From the NCBI RefSeq assembly GCF_009498035.1, contig NZ_CP034550.1, forward strand, positions 8,990,001 through 9,054,000: 64,000 nt of DNA, written 5' to 3'. The notes under the pieces are model-generated. The model saw nothing but the letters and a program-made list of their open reading frames with translations. It was not told the origin of the DNA and searched no databases. Positions 56,518 to 64,000 of this stretch are shown here, in pieces (position 1 is the stretch's first letter; each line of letters begins with the position of its first letter). Source of the stretch: Saccharothrix syringae (lineage in GTDB: Bacteria; Actinomycetota; Actinomycetes; Mycobacteriales; Pseudonocardiaceae). The translations under genes and the position numbers were made by a program.

Positions 56518-57338
56518 GCGTCCACCGCGGCGAGGTGGTCGCGGCCGTACGGCCCGTTCTCCAACCCCTCCACGAGCACCGGCGGCAGGTCGGCGTCGAT
56601 CTCCGCCGACCACGACGCGGCGGCCAGGGCCACGGTCGCGACCGTGTCCACGTCCCCGGTGAACGCCACGCAGGCCCGCAGCACCGCGCTCTGCGAACCG
56701 CCCGCGGCCAGCGCGGTCAGCGCCGCCCGCACGCTCATCACGCCCTTGGCGCCGACCGGGCCCGACCACGGCCGGGCCCACACCGGTGAGCCCAACCGGT
56801 CCGCGATCCACGCCCCGACGCCGGCCACCGGTCCCAGCCCGAACCGGCAGTAGTGCACGGCGAGCGCCGCCGCGCGGGCCGCGGCCACGCCGTCCGGCGT
56901 GTCGTGGGTGACGCGCGCCTGCACGTCGGTGTGGTGCAGCACGTCCGCGGGCGTCGGCAGCAGGCCGAGCGGCGCGGCCCTCATGGCCGCGCCGCTCTTG
57001 TCGCTGTCCGGGCGGATGCGGGCCAGGAACTCCTCCCCCGAGCGCACCCCCTCCAGGAACGCCTGGAAACCCCGCGCGTACCCCTGCCGGGGATCGCGGT
57101 GGAACGCGGTCACGAACGCCTCGGCCACCGCCTCGCGCGTCCACGGCCGGCCCGACACCAGCAGTTCGGCGAGCGCCAGGGTCATCTGCGCGTCGTCGGT
57201 GTACCGGCCGGGCCCCAGGCGCGGGTGCACCGGGTTGCGCACGTACCCGGCGAGGGTGTTGTGCCTGGTCACGTAGGCCGGGTCGGCGTACTCGAAACCC
57301 GCGCCGTAGGCGTCGGCGACAGCCAGTTCGACGAGCAT
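56505..57338 (-). CDS. ADP-ribosylglycohydrolase family protein
   Basis: 277 residues. GRYTDDAQMTLALAELLVSG carries the N-terminal metal-binding TDD motif and FTGDVDTVATVALAAAS the C-terminal GDxDT motif of the DraG/ARH family; VELAVADAYGAGFEY matches the start of the fold. Removes ADP-ribose from proteins or small molecules in related enzymes. ATG 57338 is preferred to GTG 57347 because a TATAAC element lies just upstream. Confidence 0.9.
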   Translation of the reverse strand: MLVELAVADAYGAGFEYADPAYVTRHNTLAGYVRNPVHPRLGPGRYTDDAQMTLALAELLVSGRPWTREAVAEAFVTAFHRDPRQGYARGFQAFLEGVRSGEEFLARIRPDSDKSGAAMRAAPLGLLPTPADVLHHTDVQARVTHDTPDGVAAARAAALAVHYCRFGLGPVAGVGAWIADRLGSPVWARPWSGPVGAKGVMSVRAALTALAAGGSQSAVLRACVAFTGDVDTVATVALAAASWSAEIDADLPPVLVEGLENGPYGRDHLAAVDAQLP

Positions 57339-57455
57339 GGTGCCCACGTTATAACTGATTCGATATACCCCTTTTCACCCGGTCGAGTGGTACGAATTCC
57401 GTGACCAAAGACACCCTGTGCGCGAGAAATCGCGTGTCTTCGGAAACGAGGAACC

Positions 57456-58166
57456 TTGCGAATCACCAGGTTGATCCCTGCGCTCGCAGCCGCCCTGCTG
57501 TCCGTGCTCGCCATGGCCCCGAACGCCTCGGCGGCGCCGGCCGCCGAGGGCGGTGCCACGCCGTACATCATCGGCGGCGGCTACGCGAGCAACGCCCCGT
57601 GGGCGGCGCGGCTGTTCTCCAACGGCAGGCAGACGTGCAGCGCCACGATCATCGCGCCGACGTGGATCCTGACCGCGAAGCACTGCGTCAGCGGCGGCGG
57701 GCTGTCGTTCCGCATCGGCAGCCTCGACCAGACCTCCGGCGGCACGGTGGCCAACGGCGCGCAGACCTACACGCACTCGTCCGACCTCGCGCTGGTCCGG
57801 CTCGACCGCTCCGTCTCCGGGACCTACGCCCGGCTCGGCGCGGCCGGCTCGGTCACGGTCGGCCAGAGCGTGCAGGTCTACGGCTGGGGCGCCACGTCCC
57901 AGTGCGGCTCCGAGATCAACTGCCAGTCGCAGTACCTGAAGGTCGCCAACGTGACGGTCACCGGCGGGTGCACCGACGCCTACGGCGGCTCAGCGATCTG
58001 CGCCCAGCGCGGCAACGGCATCACCGCGGGCGGCGACTCGGGCGGCCCGATGATGGCGGGTGGCGCCCAGGTCGGCGTCGCCTCCACCAGCGACCGGCAG
58101 ACCACCACCGCGTACACCAACGTGACGCGGTACCGCTCCTGGATCCAGTCGATCGCCGGCGTCTGA
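57456..58166 (+). CDS. Secreted trypsin-like serine protease (S1)
   Basis: 236 residues. Signal peptide about 1-27 (RLIPALAAALLSVLAMAPNASA), short propeptide, mature start near YIIGGGYASN. Catalytic His76 (TAKHC), Asp110 (SSDLALVRL), Ser195 (GGDSGGP). Disulfide Cys pairs at 61/77, 150/156 and 172/182. The residue six before Ser is Ile, not Asp, so trypsin-like Lys/Arg specificity is not expected. TTG start with AGGAA upstream. Confidence 0.92.
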   Translation: MRITRLIPALAAALLSVLAMAPNASAAPAAEGGATPYIIGGGYASNAPWAARLFSNGRQTCSATIIAPTWILTAKHCVSGGGLSFRIGSLDQTSGGTVANGAQTYTHSSDLALVRLDRSVSGTYARLGAAGSVTVGQSVQVYGWGATSQCGSEINCQSQYLKVANVTVTGGCTDAYGGSAICAQRGNGITAGGDSGGPMMAGGAQVGVASTSDRQTTTAYTNVTRYRSWIQSIAGV

Positions 58167-58186
58167 CGCCCGGCGGTTCCCCGACC

Positions 58187-58225
58187 CGGCCCGCTCGCGC
58201 CCGCCCCGGACGCGCGAGCGGGCCG
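58187..58225. terminator. Bidirectional hairpin terminator
   Basis: 13-bp perfect stem CGGCCCGCTCGCG / CGCGAGCGGGCCG with a 13-nt loop between the convergent protease and HxlR genes. Confidence 0.8.
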
Positions 58226-58227
58226 TC

Positions 58228-58614
58228 TCATCGTCCTTTGTGGACCGAGCGGTCGTAGCGCTCGCGGGCGGCGCGCACCTCGTCCGCGTGCTCCGCGATC
58301 CACCGGCCCAGCGGCAGCACCAGTTCCAGCATGGCGCGGCCGAGGTCGGTCGGCGCGTAGGTCACGCCCGCGGCGCGGCCGGGCCGCACCTCGCGGCTGA
58401 CCAGGCCGTCGCGTTCGAGCTGCCGCAGCGTGCGGGTGAGGATGCGGCGGCTCAGGTCGTGGACCGCGCGGTCGAGCTCGTTGAAGCCGTGGGGGCGGTC
58501 GGCGAGCAGGACCAGCACCAGCAGGCTCCACTTGTCGCCCACCCTGCCCAGCACGTCGCCGACGAGGCAGGCGGCGCGGTCGTCCGCCGTGACCGGCACC
58601 GGGACCAGTGACAT
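58228..58614 (-). CDS. HxlR-family transcriptional regulator
   Basis: 128 residues: CLVGDVLGRVGDKWSLLVLVLLADRPHGFNELDRAVHDLSRRILTRTLRQLERDGLVSREVRPGRAAGVTYAPTDLGRAMLELVLPLGRWI, the complete HxlR winged helix with the conserved Cys. Divergent from the SDR gene 48 bp away, which it probably controls. Confidence 0.95.
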   Translation of the reverse strand: MSLVPVPVTADDRAACLVGDVLGRVGDKWSLLVLVLLADRPHGFNELDRAVHDLSRRILTRTLRQLERDGLVSREVRPGRAAGVTYAPTDLGRAMLELVLPLGRWIAEHADEVRAARERYDRSVHKGR

Positions 58615-58662
58615 GGATGTGCCTTCTTTTGCGTCGTCGTGGCGCGTTGCAGGCTCCAGGTT

Positions 58663-59454
58663 ATGGCGAACGCGGTGATCACGGGCGGCACCAACGGGAT
58701 CGGGAGGGCGCTGGCGGAGCGGCTGGCGCGCGAGGGGCACGACGTGGTGGTGGTCGGCCGGTCGGCGACCGCCCCGGCGGGCGCGGGGCTCGTGCGGGGC
58801 GACCTGTCGACGGTGGCGGGCACGGTGGCGGTGGCCGAGGAGCTGGCCGGGCGGTTCGAGGTGGTCGACCACCTGGTGCTGGGCGCGGGGTGGTTCAACC
58901 GGCGGCGGGTGGTGACCGCGGAGGGGCTGGAGCGCACGTTCGCGCTGTACGTGGTGAGCCGGTTCCTGCTGGTGGAGCGGCTGTTGCCGCGGTTGGAGAA
59001 GTCGGGCGCGCCGGTGGTGGTGAGCGTGTGCGGGGTGGGGGGCCTGCACGGGGCCGGCATCCAGTGGGACGACCTGGCGCTCACCCGGCGCTACAGCGGG
59101 TTCCGCGCGGCCATGCAGGGCGCGCGGGCGGCGGACCTGCTCGGCGCGGGGTTCGCCGACCGGCACCCCGGCAGCCCGGTGCGGTACGTGCTGCACAACC
59201 CGATGCTGGTGGACTCGGGCCTGGGGCGGCAGGTCGGTGGGCTCGGCGGGAGGCTCACCGACCTGGGCGCGCGGCTGTTCGGGCGGTCGGTGGACGAGGC
59301 GGCCGGGCAGGTGCGCCGGTTCCTGGTCGAGCCGCCTGCCGCGCCGCTCACCGGGTCGAGGGCCGGGAAACCGCTCGACCTGGCGGGGCCCGACTTCGAC
59401 CGGGACGCCGCCGCGCGGCTCTACCGGGTGCTGGACGGGCTCACCGGCGCCTGA
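58663..59454 (+). CDS. Short-chain dehydrogenase/reductase family protein with altered active site
   Basis: 263 residues. NAD(P) motif [32 protein letters not shown] in place of NNAG, catalytic-Ser strand [10 protein letters not shown]. At the YxxxK position the protein reads [11 protein letters not shown], so the Lys is replaced by Arg; catalysis may be altered. The partner of the divergent HxlR regulator is usually a redox enzyme of this kind. Confidence 0.87.
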   Translation: MANAVITGGTNGIGRALAERLAREGHDVVVVGRSATAPAGAGLVRGDLSTVAGTVAVAEELAGRFEVVDHLVLGAGWFNRRRVVTAEGLERTFALYVVSRFLLVERLLPRLEKSGAPVVVSVCGVGGLHGAGIQWDDLALTRRYSGFRAAMQGARAADLLGAGFADRHPGSPVRYVLHNPMLVDSGLGRQVGGLGGRLTDLGARLFGRSVDEAAGQVRRFLVEPPAAPLTGSRAGKPLDLAGPDFDRDAAARLYRVLDGLTGA

Positions 59455-60724
59455 CCAGCAGGAGCGTCGTCCCGCCCGCCAGGACCAGCAGGGCGCCCAA
59501 CGGGGGCAGCGCGGTCAGGGGGGTGCCGGTGTGGGCCAGGTCGGCGGGTTCGGGCTCGGGTCGGGGGGCCGGCCCGGGTTCGGGGGCCGGCCCGGTGGTG
59601 GGGATCTCCGAGGTGGGGATCTCCGAGGTGGGGCTCGGGGTCGACGGGGTGGGGGCCGTCGGGGTCGTGGTGGGCGCGGCGGTCGTGGTGGTGGTGGTGG
59701 TGGTCGTCGTGGTGCGGCACGAGGGCAGGTCGCCGGTGAACGGGTAGGCGTGGAACTCCTGGCCGCTGTTGGCCGGTCCACCGTGGACCAGTGAGCCGGT
59801 GGTGAAGAACCGGCCCGCGGTGCCGGGCAGGGTCACCACCGTGGTGCTGTCCGGGTTGCCGACCAGCACGCTGCCCTGGAACTGGCCGCTGCCGCCCAGG
59901 GTGACCGCCGCGGCGTCGGGGAAGTTCCACAGCAGCCGCTCGCGCAGCGCGTTGAACGGACCGCCGTCGGTCAGCTCGCCGCTGTAGGTGGCGATCGACC
60001 GGGCGTCGCCCACCAGGTTCACCAGCACGGTCGCGCCGTCCGGCACGCCCTGGAACGCGATGCCCTGCGCCCCGCCGCCCGAGGTGAGGTCGAAGTCCAC
60101 GGTGAACACCTGCAACGCGGAGGTGCCGTCACCGGTGAACAGGGTCCGGTACCCCTGGTTGACCGCGGTGCCGGTGGCGGCGGCGCGGGCGTAGCACCGG
60201 GACGCCCCGGTCAGCTCGGCGGCCACCCCGGCGTAGGGCGCGAACGCCCGCGGGTCCGGCCGGTCGGTGCCGGTGACCTGGCCGGTCAGCGGTCCCGCGT
60301 GGTGCACCACGCCGCCGTCGGCGAGCAGGCGCTGTCCCGTCGCGACGGTCACCGCGCCCCCGGTGACCAGGAAGTCCGAGCCCCCGGGCGGTGGCACGCG
60401 CGAGCCGGCGCCGACCACGCCGACGTTGTAGACCGCCGAACCGGTCTCCTTGGCCTGGTCGAACGTCCCGCCGACCACCACCCTGCCCTCGGCCTCGGCC
60501 GCGCCGCCGCGCACCCGGAAGTCGCGGCCGACGAAGATGGTGACGGCCTCGTCACGACCGGCGAAGTCGCCGTTGCCGACCGGCGGGAACGGGTCGGGGC
60601 AGGCGGGGCCCAGGCACGGGCCGAGCCCGCCGGGCAGCGGGTCGGCCGTCCCGGTGCCGACGAACGCGGCGGCGGCGACCAGCGCGGCCGCGGCGGCGAG
60701 GCCGAGCGGGTGGGTGCGCGACAT
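59441..60724 (-). CDS. Cell-wall-anchored choice-of-anchor A protein, LAHTG sorting signal
   Basis: 427 residues. Signal peptide 1-27, then a choice-of-anchor A domain ([102 protein letters not shown]). A Thr tract and Pro/Thr/Glu stalk follow, then LAHTG, a hydrophobic helix and RRR. LAxTG is the class E sortase motif of actinomycetes. Extracellular role unknown. Its last codons overlap the SDR end by 14 bp. Confidence 0.88.
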   Translation of the reverse strand: MSRTHPLGLAAAAALVAAAAFVGTGTADPLPGGLGPCLGPACPDPFPPVGNGDFAGRDEAVTIFVGRDFRVRGGAAEAEGRVVVGGTFDQAKETGSAVYNVGVVGAGSRVPPPGGSDFLVTGGAVTVATGQRLLADGGVVHHAGPLTGQVTGTDRPDPRAFAPYAGVAAELTGASRCYARAAATGTAVNQGYRTLFTGDGTSALQVFTVDFDLTSGGGAQGIAFQGVPDGATVLVNLVGDARSIATYSGELTDGGPFNALRERLLWNFPDAAAVTLGGSGQFQGSVLVGNPDSTTVVTLPGTAGRFFTTGSLVHGGPANSGQEFHAYPFTGDLPSCRTTTTTTTTTTTAAPTTTPTAPTPSTPSPTSEIPTSEIPTTGPAPEPGPAPRPEPEPADLAHTGTPLTALPPLGALLVLAGGTTLLLVRRR

Positions 60725-60871
60725 GCGCCGATGCTGTGGCCGTCGGTGGCCGCGCGCCCGCCGGGAGCGGCGGAACCGCCCGAGGGGGTGACCCGCGCCG
60801 CCGCTGCTCCACGCGGTGGGATTCCCGCTCCCACCACCGCCAGGGGCGATCTTGTCGGGATAATCGACCCC

Positions 60872-61561
60872 ATGGGGGAGCACGAGGAGCACCGGGCCGC
60901 GACGCACAACTCGATGTCCGGCGAGGTCTCCGGGCACTCGGTGCAGGCCGGGTCCGTCCGCAACCTCTACATCGGCACCCCGCCCCGGCGCAGGGCGCTC
61001 CGCGCGGCCCTCTGGATCACGGTGCTCGCGCTCGCCGCGGCCGCCGCCGTGACGCTCGTCGTGCTGGACCCCTTCTCCACCACCCCGTCGGGCACGTCAA
61101 CCGGCACGGCGGGCAGCTCCGGCGCGCCGACCACCGAGCCCACCCCGCCGGCCACCTCCACCCCCGCGGCCGACGCGGTCCGCTGGACGGGCACGGTCAA
61201 CCTGACCTACCTCGACCTCGACGCCAAGCCCGCCGGGGTGTTGTCGAGCAACACCGGTGCCAGCGCGTGGGTCAACTACGACCACGTCCGGGAGGAGGCG
61301 ACGCTGTACGGGTCGGGCGGCGGGTTCCTCACCACCGACCCCACCGTCGCCCGGTGGGACGGCCCGGGCGAACCGGGCCCGGACGAGTGCCGGGAGCTGA
61401 TCGCCACCCAGGGCGTCGAAACCCTGCCCGTCACCGAGGAGAGCCGGTTCTGCGCCTCGACCGCGAAGGGCAGGGTCGCCTTCCTGGACGTGCTGGCGTT
61501 CGACCCCGACAGCGACGCCTACAAGGCCCGGGTGAAGATCTGGGACGCGGGGTCGCGCTGA
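60872..61561 (+). CDS. Membrane-anchored protein with N-terminal VQAG-type motif and extracytoplasmic domain
   Basis: 229 residues. The N-terminus [24 protein letters not shown] resembles a short motif frequent at the start of actinomycete STAND/effector-associated proteins. Transmembrane helix 44-65, Thr/Ser/Pro linker about 69-100, then an unrecognised extracytoplasmic domain with one Cys pair (DECREL and RFCAST). ATG 60872 follows GATAAT by 7 nt, so leaderless. Function unknown. Confidence 0.7.
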   Translation: MGEHEEHRAATHNSMSGEVSGHSVQAGSVRNLYIGTPPRRRALRAALWITVLALAAAAAVTLVVLDPFSTTPSGTSTGTAGSSGAPTTEPTPPATSTPAADAVRWTGTVNLTYLDLDAKPAGVLSSNTGASAWVNYDHVREEATLYGSGGGFLTTDPTVARWDGPGEPGPDECRELIATQGVETLPVTEESRFCASTAKGRVAFLDVLAFDPDSDAYKARVKIWDAGSR

Positions 61562-61597
61562 GCCCCGCGCGACGGCCCGCCGTGCCATGCTGGCGCG

Positions 61598-62005
61598 GTG
61601 CGACCCGAGGAACTGGCCCACCTGCGCCGGGCGCGCGACCTGATGGACCGCGAGTACGCCAAGCCGCTGGACGTCCCCGCGATGGCGCGCGCCGCGCTCA
61701 TGTCGCCCTCCCACTTCACCCGCCAGTTCAAGCTGGCCTACGGCGAAACCCCCTACAACCACCTGATGACCAGGCGGATCGAACGGGCCAAGGCCCTGCT
61801 GCGCCGCGGCGACCTCACCGTCACCGAGGTGTGCGTGGCGGTCGGCTGCACCTCGCTCGGCTCCTTCAGCACCCGCTTCACCGAACTGGTCGGCGAGACG
61901 CCCAGCGCCTACCGGGCCCGGTCGCACCGGGAGCTGGCCCCGGTGCCCGCCTGCTACGCCAAGACCGCCACCAGACCGAGCAGATTTCGAGAAGCCGCGG
62001 TGTGA
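61598..62005 (+). CDS. AraC-family transcriptional regulator (DNA-binding domain only)
   Basis: 135 residues. Two HTH units: PLDVPAMARAALMSPSHFTRQFKLAYGETPYNHLMTRRIERAKALLR and LTVTEVCVAVGCTSLGSFSTRFTELVGETPSAYRAR. No separate effector domain. GTG 61598 follows CATGCT by 6 nt (leaderless). The VOC gene lies 22 bp downstream and is the likely target, a common pairing. Confidence 0.94.
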   Translation: MRPEELAHLRRARDLMDREYAKPLDVPAMARAALMSPSHFTRQFKLAYGETPYNHLMTRRIERAKALLRRGDLTVTEVCVAVGCTSLGSFSTRFTELVGETPSAYRARSHRELAPVPACYAKTATRPSRFREAAV

Positions 62006-62027
62006 CCGACCGGCCTAGGTTCGCCGC

Positions 62028-62438
62028 ATGAACCTCACCCTCTCCCACACCTTCGTGCTCGTCCGCGACCAGGACGAGGCGCTGGCCTTCTACCGCGACG
62101 TGCTCGGCCTGGAGGTCCGCACCGACGCGCGGCTGGAGGACTACCGCTGGGTCAGCGTCGGCCCGGTCGACCAGCCGGAGCTGGAGATCGTGCTGGAGAA
62201 CCCCGGCACGGGCCGTCCCGGGGACGACGCGACCACCCTCGAGGAGCTGCTGGCCAAGGGCTCGCTCAGCGCGCTGATCTTCCGGGTCGACGACTGCGAC
62301 GCCACCTTCGAGAAGCTGCGCGCCGCGGGCGCCGAGGTCATGCAGGAGCCCGTGGACCAGCCGTACGGGGTGCGGGACTGCGCGTTCCGCGACCCGTCGG
62401 GCAACCACCTGCGCTTCTCCGGGCCGCTGCCCGGCTGA
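62028..62438 (+). CDS. VOC (glyoxalase/bleomycin-resistance) family protein
   Basis: 136 residues: SHTFVLVRDQDEALAFYRDVLGLEVRTDARLEDYRWVSVGPVDQPELEIVL..ALIFRVDDCDATFEKLRAAGAEVMQEPVDQPYGVRDCAFRDPSGNHLRFSGP. Two beta-alpha-beta modules; His in SHTF and the PSGNHL end are typical. ATG 62028 is 6 nt after TAGGTT. Confidence 0.93.
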   Translation: MNLTLSHTFVLVRDQDEALAFYRDVLGLEVRTDARLEDYRWVSVGPVDQPELEIVLENPGTGRPGDDATTLEELLAKGSLSALIFRVDDCDATFEKLRAAGAEVMQEPVDQPYGVRDCAFRDPSGNHLRFSGPLPG

Positions 62439-62470
62439 CGCGCCGGGCCGGGTCGTGACACGATCGAGGC

Positions 62471-62914
62471 GTGCCGACCAGCCCGCGTGACCGCGACGAG
62501 CAGGGCCGGGCCCGCAACGCGCGACCGCGCGACGGGCTCGGCCGCCCGCTGCCCCACGGCGCGCCGGGGGTGGAGCGCCAACCCGAGGGCGTGCCGCGCA
62601 CCCCGGCGGAGGCGCTGGCCGAGGCCCAGCGGCTGCTCGACGTCGGGCGCCCGTTCCACGCCCACGAGGTGCTGGAGGACGCGTGGAAGGCCGCGCCCGG
62701 GCCGGAGCGCGAGCTGTGGCGAGGGCTGGCGCAGCTGGCCGTGGGCCTGACGCACGCCGCGCGCGGCAACCCGGCCGGGGCGTCGGCCCTGCTCGGCCGC
62801 GGGGCGCGCAACATCGCACCGTTCCGCGACGACCCGCCGCACGGGGTGGACGTGGCCGGGCTCGTCGCCTGGGCCGCCTCGGGGGTCGGCGTGCCGCGGT
62901 TGACCGGGGGGTAG
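62471..62914 (+). CDS. DUF309 protein
   Basis: 147 residues. A variable Arg-rich N-terminus (about 1-40), then ALAEAQRLLDVGRPFHAHEVLEDAWKAAPGPERELWRGLAQLAVGLTHAARGNPAGASALLGRGARNIAPF, the DUF309 signature with FHAHEVLEDAWK. Helical, possibly metal-binding; function unknown. GTG 62471 follows CACGAT by 6 nt. Confidence 0.88.
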   Translation: MPTSPRDRDEQGRARNARPRDGLGRPLPHGAPGVERQPEGVPRTPAEALAEAQRLLDVGRPFHAHEVLEDAWKAAPGPERELWRGLAQLAVGLTHAARGNPAGASALLGRGARNIAPFRDDPPHGVDVAGLVAWAASGVGVPRLTGG

Positions 62915-62955
62915 GGCGGGCCGTCGTGACGCGGTCCCGGAGTGGCCGTTCGGGG

Positions 62956-63091
62956 TGACCACCCGGTCCGGCGAGGTGGCGCGGCTGCCACCCGGGCCGG
63001 GGCGGTGGCGCGGCGACCACCCGGGCCAGGGCGGTGGCGCGGCTGCCGCCCGGTCCGGCGAGGTGGCGCGGCGACCACCCGGGGCCGGGAA
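62956..63091. repeat. 29-bp tandem repeat, four full copies
   Basis: GTGGCGCGGC begins at 62976, 63005, 63034 and 63063, exactly 29 bp apart, with a partial copy before the first. The three bases after the first 9-10 alternate between CTGCC and CGACC from copy to copy. Lies upstream of a small membrane protein gene. Confidence 0.88.
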
Positions 63092-63165
63092 TTGGGCCGA
63101 ATGCCCGCTTCGGCGAGGTCGCGGCCGGGTAATTCCGGGGCAACGACTAATCCCGGGAGGCTCCA

Positions 63166-63348
63166 GTGCTTGCGATCATCGCCGCGGTCATCTTCGGGTT
63201 GGCCCTCCTGCTGGACCTGGCCAACGCCTCGCTCGGCGTGCTGGACGGCGGCACGCTGGTGGTGGCGGGCCTGCTCTGCCTAGCCCTGCACATGGCCGGC
63301 GTGGGTGCCGGCGCGCGGTCGTTCGGCTTCCGCCGCCGCCGCGTCTGA
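63166..63348 (+). CDS. Small membrane protein
   Basis: 60 residues with two hydrophobic helices (LAIIAAVIFGLALLLDLANA and GGTLVVAGLLCLALHMAGVG) and a basic tail RSFGFRRRRV. GTG 63166 with GGGAGG 5 bp upstream, which supports a real gene. Function unknown. Confidence 0.75.
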   Translation: MLAIIAAVIFGLALLLDLANASLGVLDGGTLVVAGLLCLALHMAGVGAGARSFGFRRRRV

Positions 63349-63365
63349 CCCCACCGGGCACTCCC

Positions 63366-63399
63366 GCGACGGGGGCACTCCACCGGGTGCCCCCGTCGC
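63366..63399. terminator. Hairpin terminator between convergent genes
   Basis: 13-bp perfect stem GCGACGGGGGCAC / GTGCCCCCGTCGC with an 8-nt loop. Confidence 0.8.
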
Positions 63400-63404
63400 G
63401 CCGC

Positions 63405-63641
63405 CTAACCCGCCTCGCGCGGCGGCACCGACAGCAGGCAGGCGACGCACGGCATGCCCTCGGGTTCGGGCAGCAGCTCCGCCGTGCCGACCTCGATCCG
63501 CTCGCCGCACAGCGCCACCAGGGCGGACAGCGTGCCGTCCGGCATCGGCACGAGGTGGCAGCTGCGCTCGCGCTCGCCCCCCGCGTCGTCGCGCCTGCGC
63601 ACGAGCAGCACGGGGTCCCGCGCGCGCTGGGACGCGTTCAC
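63405..63641 (-). CDS. Small protein with Cys motif, unknown function
   Basis: 78 residues from GTG 63641: NASQRARDPVLLVRRRDDAGGERERSCHLVPMPDGTLSALVALCGERIEVGTAELLPEPEGMPCVACLLSVPP. CxxC near the end plus an earlier Cys and CH suggest a small zinc-binding unit. The start overlaps the stop of a 24-codon frame as GTGA. The frame is open up to ATG 63782, so a 125-residue form is possible. Confidence 0.6.
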   Translation of the reverse strand: MNASQRARDPVLLVRRRDDAGGERERSCHLVPMPDGTLSALVALCGERIEVGTAELLPEPEGMPCVACLLSVPPREAG

Positions 63642-63712
63642 GGCGCCACCGGTCCGGCGGGTGGGGTCGTGCGGTCCGCGTTGATCACGTCCGGCTTGGT
63701 CACGCCGCACAT
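63638..63712 (-). CDS. Possible 24-residue peptide
   Basis: MCGVTKPDVINADRTTPPAGPVAP from ATG 63712. Coupled to the next gene through a GTGA overlap and located just after a regulator-like TPR gene, but no ribosome site is convincing. Low confidence. Confidence 0.3.
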   Translation of the reverse strand: MCGVTKPDVINADRTTPPAGPVAP

Positions 63713-63764
63713 CGTGGGCGGCGCGACCGGGCGCACCCCAGGGTCGATGCCGAATCGGAGCCGC

Positions 63765-63785
63765 GGTATGCGGAAAACGCATACC
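63765..63785. promoter_or_regulatory. Perfect palindrome GGTATGCG-N5-CGCATACC
   Basis: 8-bp inverted repeat with a 5-nt loop just past the stop of the right-edge gene and overlapping ATG 63782. Could be a hairpin or a regulator site for the small genes downstream. Confidence 0.5.
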
Positions 63786-63789
63786 GCCC

Positions 63790-64000
63790 TCAGCGCACTC
63801 CCCGCGCGAGTTCGGCGACCTCCGGCGCGCCCTCCCACGGGCCCAGCCGGCCCAGCTCCTGGAGCACCTGCGCGGAGCGGGTGGCGCGGGCGGCGTCCAG
63901 GGCGTCGTAGGCCAGCGACACGGCCTGCTCGGCCTCGCCCGCCATGGCGTGCGCGTGGGCGAGCTTGGCCAGGTGCACGCCCTGCTCCCACAGGCACATC
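63790..64000 (-). CDS. C-terminal part of a TPR-like protein, cut by window edge
   Basis: About 70 residues visible: MCLWEQGVHLAKLAHAHAMAGEAEQAVSLAYDALDAARATRSAQVLQELGRLGPWEGAPEVAELARGVR. The helix pair resembles the end of Xre-type HTH regulators with TPR tails found in actinomycetes. The N-terminus lies beyond 64000, so the family is an inference. Confidence 0.55.
   Translation of the reverse strand, partial: MCLWEQGVHLAKLAHAHAMAGEAEQAVSLAYDALDAARATRSAQVLQELGRLGPWEGAPEVAELARGVR

Overview
The window is very GC-rich, gene-dense DNA of an actinomycete. GTG and TTG starts, four-base ATGA/GTGA overlaps and many starts with no leader are common. Three observations suggest a member of the Pseudonocardiales (Saccharothrix/Actinosynnema/Lentzea type): the gene order uvrA, infC-rpmI-rplT-tsnR, pheS-pheT, argC-J-B-D-F-R-G-H, which matches the block known from Mycobacterium; a mycothiol-type isomerase family protein; and a LAHTG sorting signal. 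The genus is an inference; no rRNA or tRNA gene was seen.

Layout. 1-8346 is the arginine operon on the minus strand (argC, argJ, argB, argD, argF, argR, an argG-like gene, argH), followed by a DNA-3-methyladenine glycosylase gene cut by the left edge. The genes overlap by a few bases and lie behind a palindromic ARG-box-like site. 8407-12764 carries a cytochrome P450, a 48-residue DUF1059 protein, a soluble transhydrogenase, a methyltransferase and an anchored protein of unknown role. 13072-16620 is pheS-pheT. 17166-21727 is an HSP90-family protein overlapping a large TPR protein. 21878-24682 is infC-rpmI-rplT-tsnR behind an attenuator-like leader, with a divergent DUF1844 gene.

25082-30109 holds a secreted subtilase with a lectin domain, a small secreted peptide with three ATQM repeats, a membrane protein and an HTH/NB-ARC regulator. 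30110-31068 is a repeat island. 31069-37592 is a D-amino-acid/2-keto-3-deoxy sugar acid locus: RidA, IclR and PfkB kinase on one strand, and PLP deaminase, D-aminoacylase and GntP permease on the other. 37601-48389 contains a lipoprotein, an SRPBCC protein, uvrA with an SOS box, an isomerase-family protein, an acyltransferase, an MBL-fold hydrolase, a large unknown protein and an MFS permease. 48550-64000 is a mixed region: RNase HI, paired membrane/coiled-coil proteins, a two-component system, an aminotransferase, a sigma factor and hydrolase, ArsR plus a double AHSA1 protein, an ADP-ribosylglycohydrolase family protein, a trypsin-like protease, HxlR and SDR, a sortase substrate, AraC, VOC and DUF309 proteins and several small proteins.

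The most unusual items are four. (1) A family of degenerate intergenic repeats has an exact 22-bp period at two sites 3 kb apart, one of them folded around a perfect 24-bp inverted repeat. (2) The argG position in the arginine operon is held by a shortened ArgG that has lost its ATP-binding and substrate-binding motifs while keeping an intact frame. (3) The repeat island at 30.2-31.0 kb combines 16-bp, 50-bp, 5-bp (GGGCN) and 20-bp periodicities. (4) Many genes carry a -10-like hexamer 6-8 nt before the start codon, which predicts widespread leaderless transcripts. No CRISPR array with cas genes, insertion sequence, integrase or rRNA was found.
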